Origin: Bacillus mycoides
GTDB taxonomy: Bacteria > Bacillota > Bacilli > Bacillales > Bacillaceae_G
Assembly: GCF_001757995.1 (NCBI RefSeq)
Contig: NZ_LXLV01000070.1
Coordinates: 124,001-188,000, forward strand
Reading direction: 5' to 3'
Length of the DNA: 64,000 nucleotides
How positions within the stretch are numbered: position 1 is the first letter of the stretch; each line of letters opens with the position of its first letter. This document shows positions 27,673 through 36,720 of the stretch, in pieces. The notes under the pieces are model-generated. The model was not told the DNA's origin, searched no databases, and saw only the letters and a program-made list of their open reading frames with translations. Made by a program: the position numbers and the translations under genes.

Positions 27673-28074
27673 CTACTCTTTTCTCAAATCTCTCATATTT
27701 GATATGTATAAAGCAATAACTAAAACAAGAATAGATCCCGCATATAATAAAGTCTCCATCGGTTCCTCATGCGATACAATAATTAATCGAATTAAAGCCG
27801 TAATTCCGATATAAATAAAATAGCGTAATGGGAAATGATAATTCGATTTAAAATACTTAATAATTAATGCAATGAACTCGAAGTATAAGAAATAGACGAT
27901 GATACTTTCAACTAATTTATACGATGTATACTTCTTCGCTGAAAATATGTATTGAATAAAAGTAATCGTCTCATTAATTAAAAAGATAGATAAAACAATG
28001 GATAGTATAATTAGAGCTATATTTAATATCCATTGTAAAACACTAGCTATAAAATGATCGATATTAAACTTCAT
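27673..28074 (-). CDS. psiE: PsiE-like membrane protein
   Basis: 133 residues with four helices (about 12-34, 50-72, 82-102, 108-126). The PsiE pattern is visible: [21 protein letters not shown], then [21 protein letters not shown]. PsiE proteins are small phosphate-starvation-inducible membrane proteins of unknown mechanism. GGAGAGTG precedes the ATG. Confidence 0.8.
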   Translation of the reverse strand: MKFNIDHFIASVLQWILNIALIILSIVLSIFLINETITFIQYIFSAKKYTSYKLVESIIVYFLYFEFIALIIKYFKSNYHFPLRYFIYIGITALIRLIIVSHEEPMETLLYAGSILVLVIALYISNMRDLRKE

Positions 28075-28117
28075 TTCACACTCTCCTTCATGTAAATACT
28101 TATTTATTATAGCAAAA

Positions 28118-28345
28118 TTATAATTGAAACGAAGTTAAATCATATATTTGTCCTTTGTTTTCCCCTGTGTGGGGGATGCTCATTGTTTGGAGGAGTCTAT
28201 TGACAGTCGTACTCGATTGAACGTGAAGAAATTTCTTCAACTGCATATTTGTACAAGTGTCACTAATAAGAAATGAATAATCTTTTAAAGCAAATTCATG
28301 TGCCACTTTAGAGATAGCTTTACAATTCGAACAATACCACCCTTA
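28118..28345 (-). pseudogene. C-terminal remnant of a NERD-domain protein
   Basis: The minus-strand frame reads GWYCSNCKAISKVAHEFALKD and continues LISDTCTNMQLKKFLHVQSS, ending [15 protein letters not shown]. This resembles the zinc-ribbon and winged-helix tail of B. cereus NERD-domain proteins. An in-frame stop lies just upstream of the Trp-Tyr-Cys, and no NERD nuclease core is found before it, so only a tail survives. Region 28346-28588 contains no supportable gene. Confidence 0.55.
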
Positions 28346-28588
28346 TATTCTGAACACTATTAGATCATTACCATCAGCTACATCACAATTTCTTATATAA
28401 GAACGGACGAAACCTACTTTGTCTAACATAATTGTGTTAGATTGTGAGCGATAACCCCGCCAAAAGATAATAATTCGCCTACAGTCACCATCCGAGCGTT
28501 CAAAGCGTCGCAGAACTGGAAGTAATGAGATACCTGTGGGACTGTTACCAACAGCCAAAAACATTAAGAGTTATCATAGGCAATCGTA

Positions 28589-28624
28589 TTAAAAAAAGCT
28601 GCTGCCTATAAAATACAGACAGCA
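28589..28624 (-). terminator. Terminator of the fat operon
   Basis: On the minus strand GCTGTCTGTATTTTATAGGCAGC is followed by TTTTTTT, about 100 bp after the ATPase stop codon. Confidence 0.75.
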
Positions 28625-28722
28625 ACTTCAACTGGAGTAGCTGGCATGATTTACGTAAGCTACAGTATACAATTTGATTTTCTATTAATTTTTTTGGCCT
28701 ACTCATTTTTTGCATTTTGTAA

Positions 28723-29475
28723 CTAATAAACAGCGATTGGCCCATAAGGACCATTGATAATTTCTATTTTTGTTTCAAAAATATCTGTCAAAATTTTTGG
28801 GTCCATAACCTCTTCTACTGTTCCAAAAGCAGCAATTTGTCCATCTTTCATAGCACAAATTTTATCAGAATATTTGGCTGCAAAATTTATGTCATGCATA
28901 ACAGTCAGAATTGTTCTTCCAAATTCATTAGCCGCACGTCTCAAATGCTCCATCATTTGAACAGATCGAGCAACATCAAGGTTGTTCAGAGGCTCGTCCA
29001 AAAGTACATATTCAGTCTCTTGGCACAATACCATCGCTACATATGCCCTTTGTCTTTGACCACCAGAAAGCTCATCTAAATACCTATTCTCTAAATTAGT
29101 TAAATCCAAAAAATCAATATATTTAGAAATAATAGCTTCATCCTCTTTAGTTAACCTTCCCTTTGAATAAGGAAAGCGCCCAAATCCAACTAGTTGTCTA
29201 ACAGTAAGCCTAGTTACAAAATGATTTTCTTGTCGCAATATAGTCAAAACTTTTGCTAAGTCTTTTGATTTGGATTCAGAAACATCCATATTTGCTACTT
29301 GAATGTGACCTTCATCCATATCTAAGAGTCTTCCAATCATCAAAAGTGTCGTGGACTTTCCAGCGCCATTTGGTCCAATTAAAGAAGTAAAGCCCGCTTT
29401 TGGTATTTCAATATCCAAAGGTCCTATTTTTACCTTATCAGTATAGAACTTTTTAACATTATCAATTTTTATCAT
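28723..29475 (-). CDS. fatE: Siderophore ABC transporter, ATPase
   Basis: 250 residues. Walker A GPNGAGKST (about 34-42), signature LSGGQRQRAYVAMVL (about 134-148), Walker B YVLLDEPLNNLD (about 154-165) and switch His in VMHDINFAAKY. It is the FecE/YclP type that powers ferric siderophore import. It overlaps the upstream permease by 4 bp and is the last gene of a four-gene Fur-controlled operon. The petrobactin/3,4-catecholate assignment follows from resemblance to YclNOPQ and FatBCDE and from gene order. Confidence 0.88.
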   Translation of the reverse strand: MIKIDNVKKFYTDKVKIGPLDIEIPKAGFTSLIGPNGAGKSTTLLMIGRLLDMDEGHIQVANMDVSESKSKDLAKVLTILRQENHFVTRLTVRQLVGFGRFPYSKGRLTKEDEAIISKYIDFLDLTNLENRYLDELSGGQRQRAYVAMVLCQETEYVLLDEPLNNLDVARSVQMMEHLRRAANEFGRTILTVMHDINFAAKYSDKICAMKDGQIAAFGTVEEVMDPKILTDIFETKIEIINGPYGPIAVY

Positions 29476-30536
29476 AAAGCCCTCTTCCTTAAAACTATAG
29501 TTAAGAATATGATTCCACCAAATAATTCAATAATAACTGAAACTACACCTTGAGCATGGAATACATGATACATTAAAAAGTATGCACTCGTCATTATCAA
29601 AAATCCTATAGCAAAAGCCATTGGAAAAATATATCTATGATCATAAGTTGACGCCGCCTGATAACTCAAAGTTGCTACTAAAAAGCCGTAGAAAGTAAGT
29701 GGCCCAATTAGAGCTGTTGAAATGGACATTAAAATAGCTACTAATACAAGCGTATAAATTACACTAGGTTGATATTTAACACCAAAAGAAGTAGCAACAT
29801 CCTTTCCTAGTGACAAAACATTCAAATTCTTAGAATGAGCAAAAATTAATACTGCTACAATTATGACCATAGGAATTACAATAGGAAAATATGCAGGATC
29901 TGCATGATTAACAGAACCAAATAATCTTGCTTGTAAAATATCAAATTCTGAAGGCGCAAGTAGTTTTCTCATGAAAGTTGACACAGCATTTAGCCCGGTG
30001 CCAATAATAATTCCAACTAAAAGCATAAGTTGTAAATTCCCGTATTTACCGGAAAGTAACCATCCATAAAGTATCAAACTCATGAAGACCATAACAACAA
30101 CTTGGAATAAAAATGATCCAATTCCATTAAAATTTATTAATGCACTAGCACCAAAGAAAAATATTGTACTCGTTTGAATTGCTGAATAAAGTGATTCGAA
30201 ACCTAAAAGTGAAGGAGTAATAATTTTATTATTCGTAATAGATTGGAAAGCAACTGTCGACAAGCTATGGCAAACTGCAGCAATAATCATAGCAACAATA
30301 GCTACTATCCTTCTCTTAACAACTGGGATAAAAGAAGGTGAATCTATCGGAACTGGATTGTTATAAACTAAAAGTCCATATGAAGAAAGGAGGCCTAAAC
30401 CAATCAATGTGATCAGTAAAATCCAATAACGTCTTGCTTCCTTCTTAGAACGAAAAGCACTAGCTGATCTACTTTCATTATGAAGGCTAGAATCGATTTC
30501 GACATTTTCTTTATTTCTATATTCTAATGTGATCAT
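29472..30536 (-). CDS. fatC: Siderophore ABC transporter, permease 2
   Basis: 354 residues with about nine helices and the FecCD permease pattern: SPSFIPVVKRRIVAIVAMIIAAVCHSLSTVAFQSITNN (about 83-120), LLGFES, and a C-terminal GPLTFYGFLVATLSY. An unusual 35-residue polar N-terminus precedes the first helix. Start overlaps the previous stop and the end overlaps fatE, so translation is coupled. YclO-like. FatC/FatD naming of the two permeases is by order only. Confidence 0.82.
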   Translation of the reverse strand: MITLEYRNKENVEIDSSLHNESRSASAFRSKKEARRYWILLITLIGLGLLSSYGLLVYNNPVPIDSPSFIPVVKRRIVAIVAMIIAAVCHSLSTVAFQSITNNKIITPSLLGFESLYSAIQTSTIFFFGASALINFNGIGSFLFQVVVMVFMSLILYGWLLSGKYGNLQLMLLVGIIIGTGLNAVSTFMRKLLAPSEFDILQARLFGSVNHADPAYFPIVIPMVIIVAVLIFAHSKNLNVLSLGKDVATSFGVKYQPSVIYTLVLVAILMSISTALIGPLTFYGFLVATLSYQAASTYDHRYIFPMAFAIGFLIMTSAYFLMYHVFHAQGVVSVIIELFGGIIFLTIVLRKRAL

Positions 30537-31549
30537 CGTAGCCTCCTTGGTTTTCTTTGTCTCAATAAAATAGTAATAAACACGATTGCTCCCACTGTTG
30601 CAAGTATTAAAGAAACAGGTACTTCAAAAGGCTTTATAATTGTTCGAGAAATGATGTCACAGGCAGTTATTGTCCCCATTCCGATCAAACATACCCAAGG
30701 TAAATTACTCCTAAGATCATCACCTCTAAACATGGAAACAATATTTGGAACAATTAATCCCAAGAAAGGTAAGTTTCCAATAACAGCTGCAACAATTCCA
30801 ACTGCAACAGAGATAAGAGCAGTCCCAAAAAGAACAATTCTATTGTAATTAACTCCAAGGCTTGTTGCGACATCTTCTCCTAGTCCAGCTAAAGTCAATC
30901 TATTAGCATACATAAAAATAAGCAAAGTAATGATAACAATCAGCCATAAATATTCATATCTTCCCACCTGAATGTTAGCAAATGAACCTACAAACCAAGT
31001 TTCAATACTTTGTGTCATTTGAAAAAGGAGCCCCATAAAAGTAGACACTGCAGAAATAACTGCTCCAAGCATCAATCCAATAATCGGGACAATTAAAGAA
31101 GAACGAAGTTTAACTCTTCTTAAAAATAAAAAGAAAATCATAGTTCCTATAAAAGAAAAAATGATTGCACCAGTCATTCTTTGCACTAAAGTCGGGGCAG
31201 GGAATAATAAATATACAAAAAGCAGGCCTAAGCCTGACCATTCAATAGTCCCCGTTGTAGTAGGTTCAACAAAGCGATTCTGTGTAATGAGTTGCATTAC
31301 GAGCCCTGCCATCGCCATTGCAGCTCCAGTAAGCATTAATGCAACTGTTCTCGGAACACGAGTTATGAAAAACATCTCCATTCCGTCCTCTTGTCCACGT
31401 ATATCATAAACTCCAGTAAACAGTGATATAATCCCTAAAATTATAACAACTATAATCGCTATTATAAAAGATTTTGTCCATAATTTATTGTGATTATAAA
31501 ACTGGGGTTGAGAAATATTCTCAACCCTAGAAATTATATTTTTTGACAC
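30533..31549 (-). CDS. fatD: Siderophore ABC transporter, permease 1
   Basis: 338 residues, about nine helices, FecCD family: FITRVPRTVALMLTGAAMAMAGLVMQLITQNRFVEPTTTGTIEW (about 62-105) and AAVIGNLPFLGLIVPNIVSMFRG (about 250-272). This is a YclN-like permease that pairs with the second permease for ferric siderophore uptake. It lies 19 bp after the binding-protein gene. Confidence 0.82.
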   Translation of the reverse strand: MSKNIISRVENISQPQFYNHNKLWTKSFIIAIIVVIILGIISLFTGVYDIRGQEDGMEMFFITRVPRTVALMLTGAAMAMAGLVMQLITQNRFVEPTTTGTIEWSGLGLLFVYLLFPAPTLVQRMTGAIIFSFIGTMIFFLFLRRVKLRSSLIVPIIGLMLGAVISAVSTFMGLLFQMTQSIETWFVGSFANIQVGRYEYLWLIVIITLLIFMYANRLTLAGLGEDVATSLGVNYNRIVLFGTALISVAVGIVAAVIGNLPFLGLIVPNIVSMFRGDDLRSNLPWVCLIGMGTITACDIISRTIIKPFEVPVSLILATVGAIVFITILLRQRKPRRLR

Positions 31550-31568
31550 TGTTTCGTACTCCTTTACA

Positions 31569-32582
31569 CTACTTAGTTAAAGTTTTTGCAAGATTTCCAA
31601 ACAACTCTATATAAGTCTGAATTGATTCATTTGTGTAAGTATCTTCTGGTGCATAAACAACTTGTTTTTTAGAAACAGCAGTTGTGTTTTGAAGAGCTGG
31701 TGATTTAGAAATAACATCCTTAGCAGGTGTTGAAGTAGCTGCATCAGATGTTGCAGCATCACGATCTAATACGAAAAGCCAATCAGGATTTGTTTGTGCA
31801 ATAGCTTCAACAGAAACGTCATCACCTTTATGACCTGCAGTAGAATTTGAAACTTCTAGTGCTGGAACCCAACCGAAAATTTCATACATTGGTCCCCAAA
31901 CACGACCAGAATGAGGAGCAGCAAAACCAATATTCCCACCAGTAACAATAACACTCATAACTTTATCTTTTCCATTATAAGCAGATTTTGCAGTTTCAAT
32001 AGATTTATCAAAATCAGCTACTAATTGTTTAGCTTCTTTATCTTTATCAAAGATTTTTCCTAAAGTAATTGTAGAATTTTTAAGTCCATCCACTAAATTT
32101 TTCCCAGGCGTAGTAGATTTCTCAGAAACATCAACATTAAGATCAATAACGGCTGCATTTGGCACTAATTTTTTGATTTCTTCGTAATGGCCAGCAAATC
32201 TTTGACCAACGATTACAAGTTCAGGGTTTGCAGCTGCTATAATTTCAAGATTTGGTTCACGGTGATTTCCAATATTTTGAACTTTATTATCCTTTACATA
32301 TGCTGAATCAGCAGGCATTACATCCTTTGGAGCTGCCGCTAATTTAATTCCCCAATCAGCTAAAGTTTCAAAAGTTCTATTATCTAAAGCAACTACATTC
32401 TTTGGATTTACAGGGACTTTAACAGTTCCATGGGCATCAGTGATTTCAACCGTCTTCGGCTTATCACTACTATTACCTTTATTAGCCTTTGAAGTTTCCT
32501 TACTTGAATCTGAGCAAGCTACTAACATTAAAGTGAAAACTGCTAGAATACTCAATAATTTTAAAAGCATAGATTTTTTCAT
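31569..32582 (-). CDS. fatB: Siderophore-binding lipoprotein (FatB/YclQ-like)
   Basis: 337 residues. A lipoprotein signal peptide ends in LMLVAC (lipid-modified Cys near residue 23), followed by a Ser/Lys-rich linker and a two-lobed periplasmic-binding-type III fold: VEITDAHGTVKVPVNPKNVVALD, then EIIAAANPELVIVGQR and QTNPDWLFVLDRDAA. It captures ferric petrobactin-type siderophores at the cell surface for the downstream permeases. ATG 32582 with AAGGAG is the start; the frame extends further upstream without a ribosome site. Confidence 0.88.
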   Translation of the reverse strand: MKKSMLLKLLSILAVFTLMLVACSDSSKETSKANKGNSSDKPKTVEITDAHGTVKVPVNPKNVVALDNRTFETLADWGIKLAAAPKDVMPADSAYVKDNKVQNIGNHREPNLEIIAAANPELVIVGQRFAGHYEEIKKLVPNAAVIDLNVDVSEKSTTPGKNLVDGLKNSTITLGKIFDKDKEAKQLVADFDKSIETAKSAYNGKDKVMSVIVTGGNIGFAAPHSGRVWGPMYEIFGWVPALEVSNSTAGHKGDDVSVEAIAQTNPDWLFVLDRDAATSDAATSTPAKDVISKSPALQNTTAVSKKQVVYAPEDTYTNESIQTYIELFGNLAKTLTK

Positions 32583-32672
32583 AAATATACTCCTTATAAT
32601 GTGATTTATTTCGAAAATGATGACGTCCATAGATTGAATTAGATAGTAACTTTTATTCACCCAAATCGCTAT

Positions 32673-32687
32673 TGATAATCATTTTCA
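32673..32687 (-). promoter_or_regulatory. Fur box of the fat operon
   Basis: Minus-strand TGAAAATGATTATCA matches the Bacillus Fur 7-1-7 consensus TGATAATNATTATCA at all but one position. It lies 91 bp upstream of the lipoprotein start, so iron-dependent repression is expected. Confidence 0.85.
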
Positions 32688-32837
32688 TTTGAACATCCTG
32701 TTAATTAGTATAGTCATTAATTATGTGAAAATCTTGTGAATGATGTGAGTTAATAAAATTAAACATAAATTGGATACGGTCTCAACTAATGCGCACTAGA
32801 GTCGTCCCCTCCACACCAACCAATAGATGAGCACCTT

Positions 32838-32997
32838 ATAAAGTGAAACTTTATAAGGTGGGGGTTTTGTTCATCCCCCACTGATTATCAGCCCTCACCA
32901 ATCGGGCTTTTACGGACAGCCCGACCCCCACCTAACTTCTTTGCTTTCGCTGAATTTTGAGGTTGGGGTCTTACTGCCCGGCAAATAGCGGGATAAA
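32838..32997 (+). repeat. bcr1-like repeat, copy C
   Basis: A 160-bp unit flanked by ATAAA, with the GTGGGGG / CCCCCAC hairpin and ending AATAGCGGG. The spacer between fatB and the response regulator (32583-33233) otherwise contains the Fur box and a hairpin with AGTAAAACTGA / TAGTTTTACTC arms (about 33140-33172), a likely terminator; no gene is seen. Confidence 0.88.
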
Positions 32998-33233
32998 CCA
33001 TGATTTCTCCTACAAAACACGCCCATTAATAGCTAATATTTTCATAATCCATTGCCTGATAGAAATATTCTTTTTATAGTTTCCGTCTTTTAATATTTCT
33101 CAGAAACTATTTGATTATCAGATTTAATAGAAAAAAACGAGTAAAACTGAATGAAATAGTTTTACTCGTTTTTCTATTATGCTGGATATTGATTATTATG
33201 ACAAACTGTACTTTACCTATTATCTTATTTTTA

Positions 33234-33911
33234 TCATTCAATCATTGAATAGCCCCTGCCATGTATCGTTTGAATATATCTATTTTTCTTCTCGCACTTT
33301 AACTTTTTTCTTACATACCCAATATATAAGTCTACTACATTTGGATTTACTACTACGTTATATCCCCAAACCTGGTTCAAAAGCATTTCACGGCTCAATA
33401 TTGTATTTTTATTCTTGATTAAAAATACAAGTAAATCATACTCGCGCTTAGTAAGCGTGAGATTTTTACCACCTTTTTTCACAATATTGCTAGATGCATC
33501 AACAAAGAGATCTTTAAACTGAAAAAAGTTTGTCTCATTTTGCTGGATACAGTCACTTCTCCTTAAAATAGCTTGAACCCTTGCTACTAATTCTTCTTTC
33601 ACAAATGGTTTTCTTATATAATCATCTGCTCCTGCTTGTAACCCTGCTATGCAATCCTTACTAGAAATATTGTCGGTCACAATAATTATCGGTGTCGTTT
33701 TAACAAGTCGTATTTGTCTGCAAATTTCTGGTCCCGATATACTTAATGAATCCCAATCCAATATGATAATATCCCAATCTTGTTCATATATTATATTTAA
33801 ACCTTGGTTTTCATTGTGAAGTTTTAAAATGAAATAGCCTTCTTGCGTTAGACCGCTTACGATTTTCTTTGCAAAAGACCGTTCATTCTTAATTACTAAC
33901 ACCTGCTTCAC
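33234..33911 (-). CDS. Orphan OmpR-family response regulator
   Basis: 225 residues. Receiver domain (1-115) with phospho-acceptor Asp52 in IIILDWDSL and Lys101 in DDYIRKPF; the usual acidic pair after strand 1 is changed to Lys-Asn-Glu (residues 8-10), which may weaken metal binding. A winged-helix output domain (about 130-225) ends NVVDLYIGYVRKKLKCEKKNRYIQTIHGRGY. No histidine kinase lies beside it. Its targets are unknown; it is next to the transposon insertion and a siderophore operon. Confidence 0.88.
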   Translation of the reverse strand: MKQVLVIKNERSFAKKIVSGLTQEGYFILKLHNENQGLNIIYEQDWDIIILDWDSLSISGPEICRQIRLVKTTPIIIVTDNISSKDCIAGLQAGADDYIRKPFVKEELVARVQAILRRSDCIQQNETNFFQFKDLFVDASSNIVKKGGKNLTLTKREYDLLVFLIKNKNTILSREMLLNQVWGYNVVVNPNVVDLYIGYVRKKLKCEKKNRYIQTIHGRGYSMIE

Positions 33912-34385
33912 CGATGGTTCACCTCTACTTCAATATAACTTAGTTAGATGAAAAATTATCCCAAAAAAATAATTTAAGATTTATAAATTTTAAATCCCTA
34001 AAAAATCCGTTATAACAGCTTATTAGGAGAACTCTATATAATCTTACAATAGATATGGATGAAAACACAAAATATATGAAGATTTAAATAAATATTATTT
34101 AATCATTAAGGAGCAGCTATAGTATCTACCTGCTTATCATCAATAACTATTTCTTCATTTTCTGTTTCAGGGGTACCACCCCACCCCCATCAACTTAAAC
34201 ATTTTATAAAACCACAAAACAAAAAAACGGTATTCTTTCTATTTTTCTACTTATAAATACTTGTGTAGAAGTGATTTTGTTGTTGTTTATTTTAGATAAA
34301 ATTGTGATCGTTAGGGGATAACACACACAAGGTGTATTGAGAATGGAATTGAAAGAACCGAAGAATTAGATACATTCTATTTTTA
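33912..34385. other. Gene-free spacer left of the transposon
   Basis: No complete gene is seen. On the minus strand a broken frame around 34120-34186 reads GWGGTPETENEEIVIDDKQ then VDTIAAP before a stop, preceded by a stop codon, so it could be the tail of a lost peptide gene. GGGGTACCACCCC (34171-34183) is GC-rich and unlike its surroundings. The rest is AT-rich and featureless. Confidence 0.4.
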
Positions 34386-34449
34386 GAACCATAACTTTGC
34401 CGCAAACAAAAAGAACCATACCCCCGCCAATCTGGCAAAGTTATGGTTC
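34386..34449. repeat. 16-bp inverted repeat just outside the transposon left end
   Basis: GAACCATAACTTTGCC (34386-34401) is exactly inverted as GGCAAAGTTATGGTTC (34434-34449). The arms match 13 of 16 positions of the transposon's own binding motif GAAGCATAAGTTGGCC. The arrangement of one direct then one inverted site mirrors the right end at 47366-47400. It may be the surviving right end of an older, related Tn7-like element; a terminator role is less likely because no T run follows. Confidence 0.5.
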
Positions 34450-34460
34450 ATATTATACAA

Positions 34461-34603
34461 TGTCACTTTACCTATAAGTTGGCCGCATTTGGAAGCATAA
34501 GCTGGCCAGAAAACACTTATTTTTGCAGATAATTATCTAATTATTCAACAGAATTAGAAGCATAAGTTGGCCGTGTGTTAATTATTAACCCATAAGCTGG
34601 CCG
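34461..34603 (+). repeat. Transposon left end with four TnsB-type sites
   Basis: Four copies of ATAAGYTGGCCR, all in the same orientation reading inward, start at 34474, 34497, 34562 and 34592. Spacing of 23, 65 and 30 bp is the kind of irregular array that Tn7 TnsB binds. TSD TACAA precedes position 34461. Confidence 0.85.
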
Positions 34604-34667
34604 TGAATTTCACAAAACAGCAAATAAAAATACCTATTAGTAACATAGGATATTCAAAATTACTAGC

Positions 34668-35573
34668 TTATTCATTAGAATCTTTATATGATACACCCAT
34701 TACCTCTAACAAAGGTGTCCTTGTATAATAACTTAATAATAAAAGAGCTCGTAACGGTAGTCTTTTTTGTGACCTTCGTAGGATAGCTCTTAAAGAAATG
34801 GGATGCATATCTGTTACTGAGCAAAATTCTTTTTGATTCCCTTGAAAAAACTTTCTCATATTTCCCTCAATAATAGAACACACTAGTTCCATTGTAGGTG
34901 GAATGACATATGGTGCTATTTCCAATAATTCTTCTATACTTCTATTAATCCATTCATCCCGTTCGGTTAAATTATGTTCTTTCTGAAGAAATTTATATTC
35001 TTTTTGTCCTAGCCAATTACCACACCTATAACAATATCCTGGGCGATCTATCTTGGCAGATTGCGACTTTTCACATTTAGGATTAGGACATAAATATTCC
35101 AATTTTCTTTTGTGCCTTAAACATGCACTTGTACTAGTCAAATACCACATTAAAGGCTCATATATTTCTTTGTTAGCTTCACTCCATTCATCAAAACATT
35201 CTGGACACCACTTCGTATCACAATAAAACATCCTATTATGTATGACTTCTTTCCAAGTTAACATCGTCATATACTTAAAACCTTTTTGTAATGTTAATAA
35301 TTCTAGTGATTCAGCAAGCATTGTGGCTGTCTTCCCCGTACCGTAAAATGAGGCACTCCACCAACGAGGCACTGATGCAAATTGCTTAGGGTACAAAGAA
35401 CGCTTACAAGGGTGTAATGCTATAGTATGAGCAGCAAGCGTTGTTAGCTCAACATTATGCGCTAAAGCTAACCTTCCAAGGTAGCTCATTAAGCATTCCA
35501 CCATAGGTGTTCCAACATTCATAGGCTCTAGGGAATATAAATAACTAGCTGAGTGCTGTCTTGATATATACAT
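34668..35573 (-). CDS. TniQ-family protein 1 (targeting/adaptor, short form)
   Basis: 301 residues. The TniQ N-terminus is clear: YLYSLEPMNVGTPMVECLMSYLGRLALAHNV (about 11-41). Zinc ligands follow: C118, C123, C126 (FYCDTKWCPECFDEW), then C162, C167, C181, C184 (LCPNPKCE, GYCYRCGNWLG). The C-terminal third holds a helical DNA-binding-like region (HPISLRAILRRSQKR). In Tn7-like elements TniQ/TnsD proteins choose the target and recruit TnsC. It is 4 bp after tnsC in the same transcript. Confidence 0.85.
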   Translation of the reverse strand: MYISRQHSASYLYSLEPMNVGTPMVECLMSYLGRLALAHNVELTTLAAHTIALHPCKRSLYPKQFASVPRWWSASFYGTGKTATMLAESLELLTLQKGFKYMTMLTWKEVIHNRMFYCDTKWCPECFDEWSEANKEIYEPLMWYLTSTSACLRHKRKLEYLCPNPKCEKSQSAKIDRPGYCYRCGNWLGQKEYKFLQKEHNLTERDEWINRSIEELLEIAPYVIPPTMELVCSIIEGNMRKFFQGNQKEFCSVTDMHPISLRAILRRSQKRLPLRALLLLSYYTRTPLLEVMGVSYKDSNE

Positions 35574-35577
35574 ATCT

Positions 35578-36714
35578 TTATCCCTCTAGATATTCTTGTT
35601 TTCCGACTGGATCTCGCTTCGGCTTACGCCTTCCTACGCCACTTTTTTGAGTTGCATCTTTTTTAACGTTTCTTTCTTTATCCCTAGCCCTTAATCCTAT
35701 CTTATATAGTAAATCTATCCTATCTTGTTCATTCTCTTCAAATAAATCTTCACCTTGCTCAATTTCCTCAATCAACATCTTCAAAGCATTAACAGGCATT
35801 GCATATGTATATAGCATTTCTTTAGTTATCGTTTTCCTTCTATTATAAATAGCATCTCCTAAACAACGTGTGAGCCAGTCCTTGAGTATCCCTATGCATC
35901 CTAAAGTACGTTCATAAATAAAATCTGCATGTTCAAGTAAATTCGGTTCTTCTTCTAAAGGCAATTCTTTCTGTAGCATATGGATTATCGAAAGAAAAGT
36001 ACGGTAATCCTCCAAATTACTCGCTCTGTATCTCGGGAATTGTATACTTATTGTTCTACGACTGAGCTGCGCACTTAGATTAAAAAATTCTTTTAACTCG
36101 TAAGTTCCAATTAATATGTGTGGAACTTTCGTATTATTAGCTAGCGATTTTATTGTATCTAACTGGTTTTGCAAACTTTTGGCACCAGACACCTTAAGCA
36201 AATGCTGTGCTTCATCAACTATACAGGCCACAGGATTTCTAAATCTAAAGGCGTTTTCAAGTGATCGTCTCAAGGCATACCAAGGAGATTTACTATTATA
36301 ATCCTTCTTCATAAGAATATTTCTATTTTCTAAACAAATCTTATGATCTATCAACGGTTCCTGTAATTCCTCTAAAGTTCGATAATAATAATCTTTCCAG
36401 TGAAACTTTCCAGAGTCGAAACCCACAATTTCGGTTCTAACTATAGGTATTCTGCCTTTATCATTTTCTAACTCTTCTCGCATCTCTTGGATGAAATACT
36501 TTTCTAGTCCTTGGGCTAGGGTAGTTTTCCCCACCCCGCTTGGCCCAAGTACTAAAACAATAAAAGTTCCCGCTGGATTATGAATGTAAGAAATAAGTTG
36601 TTCTTTCACTTGTTTGATGATAGGATGCTCGATTACCATGTCCTCAAATTTTTTTAACTTACTTTCTTTATCAGAGAGCTCAAAACCATTAAACTTCCTT
36701 TCAAGTTCGTCCAT
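35578..36714 (-). CDS. tnsC: TnsC-type AAA+ transposition regulator
   Basis: 378 residues. Walker A GPSGVGKT (57-64), Walker B ACIVDEAQH with D167-E168, and a sensor-like HILIGTYELKEF after it; a basic C-terminal tail (about 335-378, RRKPKRDP) could contact the transposase. TnsC is an ATP-dependent filament that links the target-selecting TniQ to the transposase and imposes target immunity. It starts 6 bp after the tnsAB stop, within the tniQ2-tnsAB-tnsC-tniQ1 operon. Confidence 0.9.
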   Translation of the reverse strand: MDELERKFNGFELSDKESKLKKFEDMVIEHPIIKQVKEQLISYIHNPAGTFIVLVLGPSGVGKTTLAQGLEKYFIQEMREELENDKGRIPIVRTEIVGFDSGKFHWKDYYYRTLEELQEPLIDHKICLENRNILMKKDYNSKSPWYALRRSLENAFRFRNPVACIVDEAQHLLKVSGAKSLQNQLDTIKSLANNTKVPHILIGTYELKEFFNLSAQLSRRTISIQFPRYRASNLEDYRTFLSIIHMLQKELPLEEEPNLLEHADFIYERTLGCIGILKDWLTRCLGDAIYNRRKTITKEMLYTYAMPVNALKMLIEEIEQGEDLFEENEQDRIDLLYKIGLRARDKERNVKKDATQKSGVGRRKPKRDPVGKQEYLEG

Positions 36715-36720
36715 CTAATA

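Noticed and set aside
28343-28754. Two minus-strand frames between fatE and the NERD remnant
   Set aside because: No recognisable domain; one overlaps the terminator and the fatE end. They look like decayed sequence.
34120-34186. Short peptide frame ending in DTIAAP, considered as a Phr-like signalling peptide
   Set aside because: An in-frame stop lies just upstream, no signal peptide or start is present, and no Rap-type receptor is nearby.
34386-34449. Inverted repeat as a simple terminator
   Set aside because: No T run follows on either strand, and the arms match the transposon binding motif instead.
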